The notes below the pieces were generated by a model. The model had not been told where the DNA came from. It made no database searches and saw nothing but the letters and a program-made list of their open reading frames with translations. Shown here in pieces: positions 19,062 to 27,730 of a stretch of DNA of 64,000 nucleotides. The stretch is from Streptomyces meridianus (GTDB lineage Bacteria; Actinomycetota; Actinomycetes; Streptomycetales; Streptomycetaceae): contig NZ_JAMQGM010000014.1 of NCBI RefSeq assembly GCF_023703325.1, positions 109,186-173,185 on the forward strand, written 5' to 3'. The translations under genes and the position numbers were made by a program. Positions within the stretch are counted from its first letter, which is position 1. Each line of letters begins with the position of its first letter.

Positions 19062-21395
19062 CTACAACGCGAGCCTCGGCTTCGGCGCGTCCGTGCGACC
19101 GGTCGGAGGGGTGCGGCTGCCCGCCCGGTACTGCTGCGGCCAGGGAGCACCCGGCCCGATGTAGTCCTGCTCGGCAGCGGCGTGCAGGGTCCAGTGCGGG
19201 TCGTACAGATGCGGCCGGGCCAGCGCGCACAGGTCGGCACGGCCTGCCAGGATAAGGGAGTTGACGTCGTCCCAGGAGGAGATGGCCCCCACCGCGATGA
19301 CGGGGACACCGACGGTGTTGCGGATGCGGTCGGCGAACGGCGTCTGGTAGGAGCGGCCGTAGTCCGGGCGTTCCTCGGGCACCACCTGACCGGTGGAGAC
19401 GTCGATGGCGTCCGCACCGTGAGTGGCGAAGGCACGCGCGATCTCCACCGCCTCCTCGGCCCCGTTCCCGCCGTCCGCCCAGTCGGTGGCCGAGATCCGC
19501 ACGGTCATCGGCCGGTCCGCGGGCCACACCTGCCGTACCGCGTCGAACACCTCGAGGGGGTAGCGCAACCGCCCCTCGAGGTCACCGCCGTAGGCGTCGG
19601 TGCGGTGGTTGGTGAGCGGAGACAGGAAGCCGGACAGCAGATACCCGTGCGCACAATGGAGTTCGAGCAGGTCGAAGCCGCAGCGGGCCGCGCGGTGCGC
19701 CGACTGGACGAACTGCTCGCGGATCGCGGCGAGTCCGGCCCGATCGAGTTCCCGGGGCACCTGGTTGACCCCCGGCCTGTAGGGGAGCGGCGAGGCGGCG
19801 ACGAGCGGCCAGTTGCCGTCGGTGAGCGGCTGGTCGATGCCTTCCCACATCAGCCGGGTGGAGCCCTTGCGTCCGCTGTGCCCCAGCTGCACACCGACCG
19901 CGACGCCGGGCGAACTGTCGTGTGCGAAGCCGACGATACGGCGCCAGGCGTCCTCGTGCTCCGGCTCGTAGAGTCCCGCGCAGCCGGGGGTGATCCGGCC
20001 CTCCGGGCTGACGCACACCATCTCGGTCATGACCAGCCCGGCGCCGCCGAGGGCCCGCGCCCCCAGGTGCACGAGGTGGAAGTCGCCGGGGGTGCCGTCC
20101 AGAGCCGAGTACATGTCCATCGGTGAGACCACGACACGGTTGCGCAGGTTCAGCCTGCCCAGCCGGAACGGGGTGAACATCGGCGGCACGCCCGCCGGGA
20201 GGCCGTCCCGGCCGCTCAGCACCTCCCGTTCGACGGTGTCGGTGAAGGCGCGGTCGCGCAGCCGCAGGTTGTCGTGGGTGATGCGGCGGCTGCGGGTGAG
20301 GAGGTTGAACGCGAACTGGTGGGGCGCCTGGTCGACGTAGGTTCCGAGATTCTCGAACCACTCGAGGCTGGCGCGGGCGGCCCGCTGGGTCGACTCGACG
20401 ACCGGGCGCCGCTCCGTCTCGTAGGCGGCGAGCGCCGCCGGGATGTCCGGCTGCTCCTCGATGCAGGCGGCGAGGGCCAGGGCGTCCTCGACGGCGAGTT
20501 TGGTGCCGGAGCCGATGGAGAAGTGCGCGGTGTGGGCGGCGTCGCCGAGCAGCACGATGTTGCCGTGGCTCCAGTGCTCGTTGACCACGGTCGTGAACGC
20601 GATCCACTGGGAGCGGTTGCCGCGCAGCGGCCGGCCGCCGAGGGCGTCGGCGAAGATCTTCGCGCCGCGCTCGGTGGACTCCTGCTCGTCGCACCGGTCG
20701 AATCCCGCGCTGCGCCAGACGTCCTCGTGCATCTCGACGATCACGGTGCTCTCGCCGGTGGCCCCCTCGCCGCTGCCGCTGCGGGTGTACGGGTAGCCGT
20801 GCAGCTGCATCACGCCGTGCTCGGTCTCGGCGATGTCGAAGCGGAAGGCGTCGAAGGCGAAGTCGGCGGCGAGCCAGATGTAGCGGCAGGCGTGGGTGGC
20901 CGGCCGGGGACGGAAGACGTCCGCGTGGGTCTGCCGGGTCACGCTGTGCACCCCGTCGGCGGCGATCACCAGGTCGTGGTCGGCGGCGAGTTCGGCGGCG
21001 CTGGGCGCCTCGGTGCGGAACTCCAGCCGCACGCCGAGTTCCCTGCAGCGCTCGTGCAGGACGGCCAGCAGCCGGCGGCGGCCGAGGGCGGAGAAGCCGT
21101 GACCACCGGAGGTCAGGGTGCGACCCCGGTGCACGATGTCGATGGCGTCCCAGCGGACGAACTCGTCCCTGAGCCTGGTGTGGACGACGGGGTCCGCTTC
21201 CTCGATGCCGCCGAGGGTCTCGTCGGACAGCACCACGCCGAAACCGAACGTGTCGTCGGGGGCGTTGCGTTCCCAGACGGTGACGTCGCGGGTGGGGTCG
21301 AGCCGTTTGAGCAGCGCCGCGGCGTACAGGCCGCCCGGGCCGCCTCCGATGACCGCGACGCGCAGGGGCCGCGGGGTGGTCACCGGCCCTGCCAC
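19062..21395 (-). CDS. two-domain aminobenzoyl-CoA/salicylyl-CoA monooxygenase-reductase
   Basis: A 777-aa flavoprotein fusion. Residues 1 to about 385 form a class A FAD monooxygenase (VAVIGGGPGGLYAAALLKR, then the second FAD motif LLGDAAHTAHFSIGSGTKLA). Residues ~395-777 form an old-yellow-enzyme FMN domain (FTPFRLGRLNLRNRVVVSPM, VQLGHSGRKG, LHCAHGYLLSGFLSPLTN). This exact architecture is that of 2-aminobenzoyl-CoA monooxygenase/reductase of Azoarcus evansii and of the bifunctional salicylyl-CoA 5-hydroxylase annotations. It hydroxylates and then reduces the ring of the CoA thioester. It overlaps the enoyl-CoA hydratase gene by 16 bp. Confidence 0.88.
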   Translation of the reverse strand: MAGPVTTPRPLRVAVIGGGPGGLYAAALLKRLDPTRDVTVWERNAPDDTFGFGVVLSDETLGGIEEADPVVHTRLRDEFVRWDAIDIVHRGRTLTSGGHGFSALGRRRLLAVLHERCRELGVRLEFRTEAPSAAELAADHDLVIAADGVHSVTRQTHADVFRPRPATHACRYIWLAADFAFDAFRFDIAETEHGVMQLHGYPYTRSGSGEGATGESTVIVEMHEDVWRSAGFDRCDEQESTERGAKIFADALGGRPLRGNRSQWIAFTTVVNEHWSHGNIVLLGDAAHTAHFSIGSGTKLAVEDALALAACIEEQPDIPAALAAYETERRPVVESTQRAARASLEWFENLGTYVDQAPHQFAFNLLTRSRRITHDNLRLRDRAFTDTVEREVLSGRDGLPAGVPPMFTPFRLGRLNLRNRVVVSPMDMYSALDGTPGDFHLVHLGARALGGAGLVMTEMVCVSPEGRITPGCAGLYEPEHEDAWRRIVGFAHDSSPGVAVGVQLGHSGRKGSTRLMWEGIDQPLTDGNWPLVAASPLPYRPGVNQVPRELDRAGLAAIREQFVQSAHRAARCGFDLLELHCAHGYLLSGFLSPLTNHRTDAYGGDLEGRLRYPLEVFDAVRQVWPADRPMTVRISATDWADGGNGAEEAVEIARAFATHGADAIDVSTGQVVPEERPDYGRSYQTPFADRIRNTVGVPVIAVGAISSWDDVNSLILAGRADLCALARPHLYDPHWTLHAAAEQDYIGPGAPWPQQYRAGSRTPPTGRTDAPKPRLAL

Positions 21396-22207
21396 TTCGG
21401 GGCGCGCTTTTCGGTGAACGCCGCGTGGAACTCGGCGTAGTCCGCGCTGTTCATCAGGAGCGCCTGGGTGTTGGCGTCCATCTCGACGGCTGCCGCGAGC
21501 GGCATGTCGAGTTCCGCGGTGAGCAGCGCCTTGGTCTGGGCGAGGGCGAGCGCCGGACCGTCGGCGAGGCGGCGGGCGAGCGCGGCCGCGGCGCTCTGGG
21601 CCTCGCCCTCGTCGGTGAGTTCGCTGATGAGTCCGATGCGTTCGGCCTCGGGGGCGCGGACGGGTTCACCGAGCATGAGGATCCGGGTGGCGTGGCCGAG
21701 GCCGACCACGCGGGGCAGCAGGTAGGCGGCGCCCATGTCGCCGCCGGAGAGCCCGACCCTGGTGAAGAGGAAGGCGAAACGGGCGGACGGATCCGCGACC
21801 CGGAAGTCGGCCGCGAGCGCGAGGACCGCGCCTGCGCCGGCGGCGACGCCGTGCACGGCGGCCACGACGGGGAAGGGGCACTCGCGCAGGGCGCGCACCA
21901 CCTGGCCGGTCATCCGGTTGAAGTCCAGCAGCTCCGACGTGTTCATCGACATCGTCTCGCCGATGATCTCGTCGACGTCGCCGCCGGAGCAGAATCCCCG
22001 CCCCTCACCGCTGAGGACCAGCGCGCGGACGGACCGGTCGCGGGACAGTTCGGCGAGCAGGTCGCGCAGGTCGGCGTAGGCGCCGAAGGTCAGGGCGTTG
22101 AGCTTGTCGGGGCGGGCGAGGGTGACGGTGGCGACGCCCTCGTCCCGGGTGACGCGGATGTGCTGCCACTCCCCCGTGGCGGGCGTGGAACCGGTGAACG
22201 GGCTCAT
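21380..22207 (-). CDS. enoyl-CoA hydratase/isomerase family protein
   Basis: A 275-aa crotonase-fold enzyme. Both oxyanion-hole segments are visible: GEGRGFCSGGDVDEI and VHGVAAGAGAVLALAADFRVA. ATG 22207 has GGAGG upstream and starts the family-like sequence. It is the first gene of an operon with the monooxygenase/reductase. In the pathway it would hydrate or hydrolyse the ring after dehydrogenation. The exact repeat of the cluster's operator motif is 68 bp upstream of its start. Confidence 0.9.
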   Translation of the reverse strand: MSPFTGSTPATGEWQHIRVTRDEGVATVTLARPDKLNALTFGAYADLRDLLAELSRDRSVRALVLSGEGRGFCSGGDVDEIIGETMSMNTSELLDFNRMTGQVVRALRECPFPVVAAVHGVAAGAGAVLALAADFRVADPSARFAFLFTRVGLSGGDMGAAYLLPRVVGLGHATRILMLGEPVRAPEAERIGLISELTDEGEAQSAAAALARRLADGPALALAQTKALLTAELDMPLAAAVEMDANTQALLMNSADYAEFHAAFTEKRAPKWQGR

Positions 22208-22273
22208 GGAGTTCGGCCTCCTCCAGCCGGACGGCTGATGTACCTGGCTGCCCGGCGAAGCTATCACTGCTGC

Positions 22274-22287
22274 GTGACTGTCGTCAC
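22274..22287 (-). promoter_or_regulatory. shared operator motif (copy B)
   Basis: GTGACTGTCGTCAC is an inverted repeat of 5-bp arms around TGTC; thirteen of its bases recur exactly at 17260-17272. It lies in the 153-bp gap between argF and the enoyl-CoA hydratase gene, 68 bp upstream of the latter's start. Confidence 0.55.
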
Positions 22288-22360
22288 GAGTACGCGATGC
22301 ACGACCGTGGAGCGTCCGCCTGTTCCCCCGCCCCTTCCTCCGCCCTGTCGCCACGCGCGG

Positions 22361-23365
22361 TCAGGCGGCGCCGAGGGTCGCCAACAGGACCGCCTTGATG
22401 GTGTGCATCCGGTTCTCGGCCTCGTCGAAGACCACCGAGTGCTCGGACTCGAAGACCTCGTCCGTCACCTCGAGGGAGCTCAGGCCGTGCCGTGCGTGGA
22501 TCTCCCGCCCGACCTCGGTCCCGAGATCGTGGAACGCCGGCAGGCAGTGCAGGAATTTGACGTCGGGGCGGCCGGTGGCGCGCAGCACGTCCATGGTCAC
22601 GGCGTAGGGGCCGAGCAGCGCGATCCGCTCGTCCCACACCTCCTTGGGCTCTCCCATGGAGACCCAGACGTCGGTGGCGACGAAACCGGCGCCGCGCACG
22701 CCCTCGGCGACGTCCTCGGTGAGCGTGATCCGTGCGCCGCTGGCGGCGGCGAGTTCCTCGGCCCGCTCGACGATGTCCTCCTGGGGCCACAGGCACTTCG
22801 GCGCCACGATCCGCACGTCCATGCCGAGCAGTGCACCGGTGACCAGGTACGAGTTACCCATGTTGTAGCGAGCGTCGCCGAGGTAGGCGAACGCGGTCTC
22901 GTCGAGGGAGGCGGAGCCGTGCTCGGTCATGGTGAGGACGTCGGCGAGCATCTGGGTCGGGTGCCAGCGGTCGGTCAGCCCGTTGAACACCGGGACTCCG
23001 GCGTAGGCGGCGAGTTCCTCGGCCGTCTCGTGGCTGTGCCCCCGGTACTCGATGCCGTCGAACATCCGGCCGAGCACCCGGGCGGTGTCCCGAACCGACT
23101 CCTTGTGGCCGATCTGGGACCCGCTCGGGTCGAGATAGGTGGTCGAGGCACCTTGATCGGCAGCCGCGACCTCGAAGGCACAGCGGGTGCGGGTGGACGT
23201 CTTCTCGAAGACCAGCGCGATGTTGCGCCCCTGGAGGCGCCTGACCTCGTTCCCCGCCCGCTTCGCGGCCTTCAGCTCTGCGGACAGACCGATGAGCCCA
23301 CGGAACTCCTCGGCGGTGAAGTCGATCTCCTTGAGGAAGTGGCGGCCCGTGAGGTCAATCGCCAT
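22361..23365 (-). CDS. argF: ornithine carbamoyltransferase
   Basis: A 334-aa catabolic-type ornithine carbamoyltransferase. The carbamoyl-phosphate loop [16 protein letters not shown], the [10 protein letters not shown] block, the [11 protein letters not shown] motif and the ornithine-binding HCLPAFHD are all present. In the arginine deiminase pathway it phosphorolyses citrulline to ornithine and carbamoyl phosphate; the anabolic direction makes citrulline. Its start lies 59 bp after the arginine deiminase stop, so a shared transcript and the catabolic role are likely. No carbamate kinase or arginine/ornithine antiporter is in the window. Confidence 0.95.
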   Translation of the reverse strand: MAIDLTGRHFLKEIDFTAEEFRGLIGLSAELKAAKRAGNEVRRLQGRNIALVFEKTSTRTRCAFEVAAADQGASTTYLDPSGSQIGHKESVRDTARVLGRMFDGIEYRGHSHETAEELAAYAGVPVFNGLTDRWHPTQMLADVLTMTEHGSASLDETAFAYLGDARYNMGNSYLVTGALLGMDVRIVAPKCLWPQEDIVERAEELAAASGARITLTEDVAEGVRGAGFVATDVWVSMGEPKEVWDERIALLGPYAVTMDVLRATGRPDVKFLHCLPAFHDLGTEVGREIHARHGLSSLEVTDEVFESEHSVVFDEAENRMHTIKAVLLATLGAA

Positions 23366-23402
23366 GGTGGCTCCTCGGTCACGATGATGGGGGACCTCGG
23401 AA

Positions 23403-23430
23403 GTATATACGAGACCTTGTATTCTTATAC
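23403..23430 (-). promoter_or_regulatory. AT-rich palindromic segment between arcA and argF
   Basis: GTATATAC (23403-23410) and GTATTCTTATAC (23419-23430) are two short palindromes in unusually AT-rich DNA overlapping the arcA stop. They could hold an internal promoter or an arginine-regulator site for argF. Weak evidence. Confidence 0.3.
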
Positions 23431-24657
23431 GGGATCACGCTGGACGGGACAGCTCATGCAACGCGGCCCTCCCCGGCCTCGCCCCAGCTCGCTCCCCGGT
23501 ATGTCGATCACCTCGATACCGCGCTTGCGCAGGAAGGTGTTCGTCGTGGCGTTCCGCTCGTAGGCGATCACCACACCGGGCTCAACGGCGAGGACGTTGC
23601 AGCCGTCGTCCCACTGCTCCCGCTCCGCGGCATGCACGTCCTGGGTCGCGGTGAGGACCCGGATGGAGTCCAGGCCGAGCGCCGCCGCGATCGCCCGGTG
23701 CATGTGCTCCGGCGGGTGGTCGGTGACCTTCAGCTCCTGGCGGTCCGCACCGGGCTCGATGGTGTAGGAGCGGAGCATCCCGAGGCCGGCGTACTGCGTG
23801 AACGTGTCCCCGTCCACCATGGTCATCACCGTGTCCAGGTGCATGAACGCACGGCCCTTCGGCATGTCGAGCGCCACGATGGTGCGAGCCGAACCGGCGT
23901 CGAACAGGCCGCGCGCCAGCATCTCCACCGCCTGCGGGGTGGTCCGCTCGCTCATGCCGATGAGGACCGCACCGTTGCCGATGACCAGCACGTCACCGCC
24001 CTCGATCGTCGACGGGTAGGCCTCCTGGCCCTCGGACCAGACCTGGAAGTCGCCCGCGAGATCACCCGTGAACAGCGGATGGTGCCGGTAGATGGCCTCG
24101 AAGTGGACGGTCTCCCGCTGCCGGGCCGGCCACCGCATGGCGTTGATCGACACCCCGTCGTAGACCCAGGCGGAGGTGTCGCGGGTGAAGAGGTGGTTGG
24201 GCAGTGGGGCCAGCAGGAAATCGTCCAGGTCCATCACGTGGAAACGGACCGAGGTCGGCTCGGCATGGCCCTCCAGGAACTCGCGCTTGGTCATCCCGCC
24301 GACCAGTGCCTCGACGAGCTGAGGGATGGGCAACTCCTCGAACGCCGCGCGCAGATGGCCAGTGGCGAGCGGGCCGTACTCCTTCTCGTCGAAGACCCGG
24401 TCCAGCACCAGCGCGCGGGCCTGGGGAACGGCGAGGCTCTCGGCGAGGAGATCTCCGAACAGGTGGACCTCCACGCCGCGGTCGCGCAGCACGTCGGCGA
24501 ACCCGTCGTGCTCCTGGCGGGCGCGGCGCACCCACAGCAGGTCGTCGAAGAGCAACGCGTCCTTGTTGCTCGGTGTGAGCCTCTTCAGCTCGAGGTCCGG
24601 ACGGTGCAGGATGACGCGGCGGAGCCGCCCGGCCTCGGAATCCACGTGGAACGCCAT
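23425..24657 (-). CDS. arcA: arginine deiminase
   Basis: A 410-aa arginine deiminase, converting arginine to citrulline and ammonia. Catalytic segments of the amidinotransferase fold are visible: [17 protein letters not shown], the [12 protein letters not shown] block with the Asp/Glu pair, the [16 protein letters not shown]is motif, and the C-terminal nucleophile region in [15 protein letters not shown], where the Cys precedes the end. It is followed within 60 bp by argF, so arginine catabolism to ornithine and carbamoyl phosphate is encoded here. The stop is TAA, rare in this DNA. Confidence 0.95.
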   Translation of the reverse strand: MAFHVDSEAGRLRRVILHRPDLELKRLTPSNKDALLFDDLLWVRRARQEHDGFADVLRDRGVEVHLFGDLLAESLAVPQARALVLDRVFDEKEYGPLATGHLRAAFEELPIPQLVEALVGGMTKREFLEGHAEPTSVRFHVMDLDDFLLAPLPNHLFTRDTSAWVYDGVSINAMRWPARQRETVHFEAIYRHHPLFTGDLAGDFQVWSEGQEAYPSTIEGGDVLVIGNGAVLIGMSERTTPQAVEMLARGLFDAGSARTIVALDMPKGRAFMHLDTVMTMVDGDTFTQYAGLGMLRSYTIEPGADRQELKVTDHPPEHMHRAIAAALGLDSIRVLTATQDVHAAEREQWDDGCNVLAVEPGVVIAYERNATTNTFLRKRGIEVIDIPGSELGRGRGGPRCMSCPVQRDPV

Positions 24658-24774
24658 GCCTCCATCCTTGCCGATCAGAGCGGTCCGCGCGGCGCAAGGA
24701 CGCAGATTCCGTGCGCCGGGCGGCCTTCCGTGACCTCGGCCGGTCTCCGCGAGCCCGCCGTTCCCTGCGGAAGG

Positions 24775-25683
24775 TCAGGTTTCCGGCGACATGCGCCGGG
24801 CCAGCTCGCGGACGGCATCGGGGCCCACCCGGCAACAGCCCCCGATCAGCCGGGCGCCCGACGCCTGCCAGGCGTGGATACGGTCCGGATCGAAGTCGGT
24901 GCCGCCCCGCCAGGCTCTGGCCCGGGCGTCCCACACCTCGCCGCTGTTGGGATAGACGACGACGGGTTTGCCCGTCACGTCCGCCGCGACGGCGACCGCG
25001 GAGTCGGCATCGGCCGGATCACAGCAGTTGATGCCCGCGGCGATGACCTGGTCGTTGCCGCGGACCAGTGCCAGCGCCTCCTCCAGTGGCTGTCCGGCAC
25101 GCGTGGCTCCGTTCGCCACCGTGAACGACAGCCACAGCGGCAGACCCGTTCCCTCGGCAGCCCGCAGCATGGCCTCGGCCTCGGTGGCGTCGGGAACGGT
25201 CTCCAGCGCCAGGACGTCGGGCTCAGCTTCGGCGAGCGCCTCGATCCGCGGGAGGTGGAACCGCTCCAGCTCCCGCACGGTCAGCCCGTAACGGCCCCGG
25301 TACTCACTGCCGTCGGCGAGCATCGCGCCGTACGGGCCGACCGAGGCCGCGACCCACACCTCCTCCCCTGCTCCGGCGGCCCGCCGGGCCAGCTCCACAC
25401 TGCGCCGCAGCAGCCGGCCGGTCTCCGCACGCCCGATCCCCCGCCGGGCGAAGCCCTCGTACGTCGCCTGGTAGCTCGCCGTGATGAGTACCTGCGCGCC
25501 CGCACGGACGTAGGCAGCATGTGCTTCCTCGATCATTTCCGGGGCCTCCGTCAGCAACCGGGCCGACCAGAGCTCACCGGACAGGTCGGCGCCCTGGTCG
25601 ACGAGCTGGTTCGACAGCCCGCCGTCAAGGACCACGGCCCGTGCCGTGAGGGCGTCGGAGAGGGAGGGGACGTGACGGGGCAT
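24775..25683 (-). CDS. mmuM: homocysteine S-methyltransferase
   Basis: A 302-aa zinc-dependent homocysteine methyltransferase of the MmuM type, which makes methionine using S-methylmethionine or SAM as donor. The barrel motifs VVLDGGLSNQL and ITASYQATYEGF and the three zinc-ligand cysteines are visible: one in AAGINCCDP and the pair in LIGGCCRVGPD near the C-terminus. No cobalamin domain is present. It stands alone between arcA and an LLM oxidoreductase on the same strand. Confidence 0.9.
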   Translation of the reverse strand: MPRHVPSLSDALTARAVVLDGGLSNQLVDQGADLSGELWSARLLTEAPEMIEEAHAAYVRAGAQVLITASYQATYEGFARRGIGRAETGRLLRRSVELARRAAGAGEEVWVAASVGPYGAMLADGSEYRGRYGLTVRELERFHLPRIEALAEAEPDVLALETVPDATEAEAMLRAAEGTGLPLWLSFTVANGATRAGQPLEEALALVRGNDQVIAAGINCCDPADADSAVAVAADVTGKPVVVYPNSGEVWDARARAWRGGTDFDPDRIHAWQASGARLIGGCCRVGPDAVRELARRMSPET

Positions 25684-25700
25684 CGCCGGTTCGCGCCCCC

Positions 25701-26624
25701 TCAGCCCAGCCGGCCGAGGACCTGGGAGGAGATCAGCTCCAAGTGGTCCAGGTCGTGGAGGTCGAGGATCTGGAGGTACATGCGGGAGGCGCCGAGGGCG
25801 GCGTAACGGCCGATCCTGTCCACGACCTCCTCGGGTGATCCCGCGAGGCCGTTGGCCTTCAGCTCCGCCACATCGCGGCCGATCGCGGCGGCCCGGCGGG
25901 CAACCTCGGCGTCGCTCCTGCCCACGCAGGTGACCAGGGCGTTGGAGTAGACGAGCTCACCGGCGGGTCGTCCGCCGGCCTCTGCGGCCATTCGCACCCG
26001 TCCGAACTGCCGCTCGGTGTCCTCGAGGGAGCCGAACGGGACGTTGAACTCGTCCGCGTACCGCGCCGCGAGCGCCGGGGTGCGGACCGCACCGTGGCCG
26101 CCGATCAGCACCGGCACCCTGGACTGGTACGGCTTGGGCAGAGCGGGGGACTTCTCCAGCCGGTAGTGCTCGCCCTCGTAGCCGAAAGTCTCGCCCGGCG
26201 CCGTGCCCCAGAGCCCGGTGATGACCGCCAGCTGCTCCTCGAGCCGGGCGAACCTGTCCTTCGGGAACGGAACGCCGTACGCGCGGTGCTCCTCCTCGAA
26301 CCACCCTGCCCCCAGGCCGAGTTCGACTCGCCCCCCGGACATCCGGTCGACCTGTGCCGCCTGGATCGCCAGCACTCCCGGCAGCCGGAACGTGGCAGCC
26401 GACATGAGGGTGCCCAGGCGGATGCGCTTCGTCTCACGGGCAAGACCGGCCAGAGTGATCCATGCGTCGGTGGGGCCCGGCAGCCCGTCCCCGCCCCCCA
26501 TCCGGAGGTAGTGGTCGGAGCGGAAGAAGGCATCGAAGCCCAGGTCCTCCGTCGCCTTCGCCACGGTGAGGAGGGTGTCGTAGTCGGCGCCCTGCTGGGG
26601 CTCGGTGAAAATGCGCAGATCCAT
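25701..26624 (-). CDS. F420-dependent LLM-class oxidoreductase
   Basis: A 307-aa TIM-barrel protein of the LLM family. Motifs include MDLRIFTEPQQGADYDTLL, FRSDHYLRMGG, the RVELGLGAGWFEEEHRAYG block and VPVLIGGHGAVRTPALAARY. Substrate unknown. The start ATG 26624 has GGAGG only two bases upstream, an unusually tight spacing; the open frame continues upstream without better candidates. It ends 17 bp before the start of mmuM. Confidence 0.85.
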   Translation of the reverse strand: MDLRIFTEPQQGADYDTLLTVAKATEDLGFDAFFRSDHYLRMGGGDGLPGPTDAWITLAGLARETKRIRLGTLMSAATFRLPGVLAIQAAQVDRMSGGRVELGLGAGWFEEEHRAYGVPFPKDRFARLEEQLAVITGLWGTAPGETFGYEGEHYRLEKSPALPKPYQSRVPVLIGGHGAVRTPALAARYADEFNVPFGSLEDTERQFGRVRMAAEAGGRPAGELVYSNALVTCVGRSDAEVARRAAAIGRDVAELKANGLAGSPEEVVDRIGRYAALGASRMYLQILDLHDLDHLELISSQVLGRLG

Positions 26625-26687
26625 TCCTCCATACTGCCCCTCCCCGACCCGGCCGGCGGGGGCCCGCACCACCGCACCCCGCTGCGG

Positions 26688-27254
26688 CTATCCCCCGTCC
26701 ACCGGCCCGCCCCCGACCTGGGCGTTCCGGGCGCCACCGGCCGCCGGATCAGGACCGGAACCCTCCTGCGGCGCGTCCTCCCCCGCAGGCTGCACCCCCT
26801 CCCGTGGGCCGTCCCTCGCAGCCAGCTTGCGCAGGAGTGCCCGCACCCGGTCGCCGGACTCGTCCGCGGTGTCGATCGCCTCGACGCACTCCCAGTAGAT
26901 CCGCTCGTCCTCCGTGGAGCAGGCGACGGCCACCAGGGCCACGCCCGCCTCTCCGAGCAGGGCCGACAGAGCCGTCAACGCCCGTCGCGGTTCCTGCACT
27001 TCGGACAGTTGCGCCGCGCGCACCGCGCCCACACCGGCCAGTCCACGGTGCAGCTCCTCGTGCGCCCGCATCCCCGCCTCGCTCAGCCCCCGCACGTCCG
27101 CCCGCATCTCGGGCGGCCCCGTGACAGCGAGACTGCCTCCGACCGCCGCGGCCAGCGCCTGGACCTGCAACGCCTCGATCACGACATCCTCGGCGGCTCG
27201 TGCCTGCACCAGGGCGCACCGAGTGGCTTCGATCAGCCGCATCGCTTCCATCAA
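26688..27254 (-). CDS. DUF6099-like hypothetical protein
   Basis: A 188-aa actinobacterial protein. The first ~145 residues are helical and alanine-rich (MRLIEATRCALVQARAAEDV, GGSLAVTGPPEMRADVRGLSE, AIDTADESGDRVRALLRKLA) and resemble, from memory, the DUF6099 family of Streptomyces. The last ~40 residues are Gly/Pro/Glu-rich and probably disordered. No catalytic motif, signal peptide or membrane segment is visible. Function unknown. The 113-bp gap upstream, before the MazG-like gene, is relatively AT-rich and could hold its promoter. Confidence 0.7.
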   Translation of the reverse strand: MMEAMRLIEATRCALVQARAAEDVVIEALQVQALAAAVGGSLAVTGPPEMRADVRGLSEAGMRAHEELHRGLAGVGAVRAAQLSEVQEPRRALTALSALLGEAGVALVAVACSTEDERIYWECVEAIDTADESGDRVRALLRKLAARDGPREGVQPAGEDAPQEGSGPDPAAGGARNAQVGGGPVDGG

Positions 27255-27367
27255 CCCACCCCTTCACCGCACGTGAAAACTCCACTACCCAGCGTGATAT
27301 TTCCGGGACGGAAAAGCCAGAGGTACGGGCACATCTGTGGACAGGATGAGGAAAATGGACAACTTGC

Positions 27368-27730
27368 TCACTCCATGGAGTGAGACCCCCTCGAGGGTGG
27401 AGGGAAGCGTTCCTCGTTGCGCTCGATCTTCTCCGTCAACGCCGCGAGGGGGTCGACACCGAGAACGGTGCACAACTGCAGCAGATAGGCCAGCACGTCG
27501 GCGACCTCGTCCCGGACGCGCACCGCCGTTCCGGGGTCCTCCATCACCCGGCCCGATTCCCCGGGGGTGAGCCATTGGAAGATCTCCAGCAGCTCCGAGG
27601 CCTCGACGCTCAGCGCGGCCGCCAGGTTCTTGGGGGTGTGGAACGGCTGCCAGTCACGCGCGGCGGCGAAGTCGGCCAGTCTGCGCTGCAACGCGGCGAC
27701 CCCGGGGGCCGGCTCCTCGGATTCATTCAC
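27368..27730 (-). CDS. MazG-like nucleotide pyrophosphohydrolase
   Basis: A 120-aa all-alpha NTP pyrophosphatase of the MazG/dCTPase type. The metal-binding motifs EASELLEIFQW and RDEVADVLAYLLQL (the ExxE and ExxD pairs) are intact, as is the family's RDWQPFHTPKNLA substrate segment. It probably hydrolyses non-canonical dNTPs to monophosphates. Its ATG overlaps the stop of the upstream ATPase gene by four bases, so the two are coupled. Confidence 0.88.
   Translation of the reverse strand: MNESEEPAPGVAALQRRLADFAAARDWQPFHTPKNLAAALSVEASELLEIFQWLTPGESGRVMEDPGTAVRVRDEVADVLAYLLQLCTVLGVDPLAALTEKIERNEERFPPPSRGSHSME

Noticed and set aside
22361..23365. Anabolic arginine operon
   Set aside because: Only one carbamoyltransferase directly behind arginine deiminase is present, with no argB, argC, argD, argJ, argG or argH nearby, so the catabolic reading fits better.
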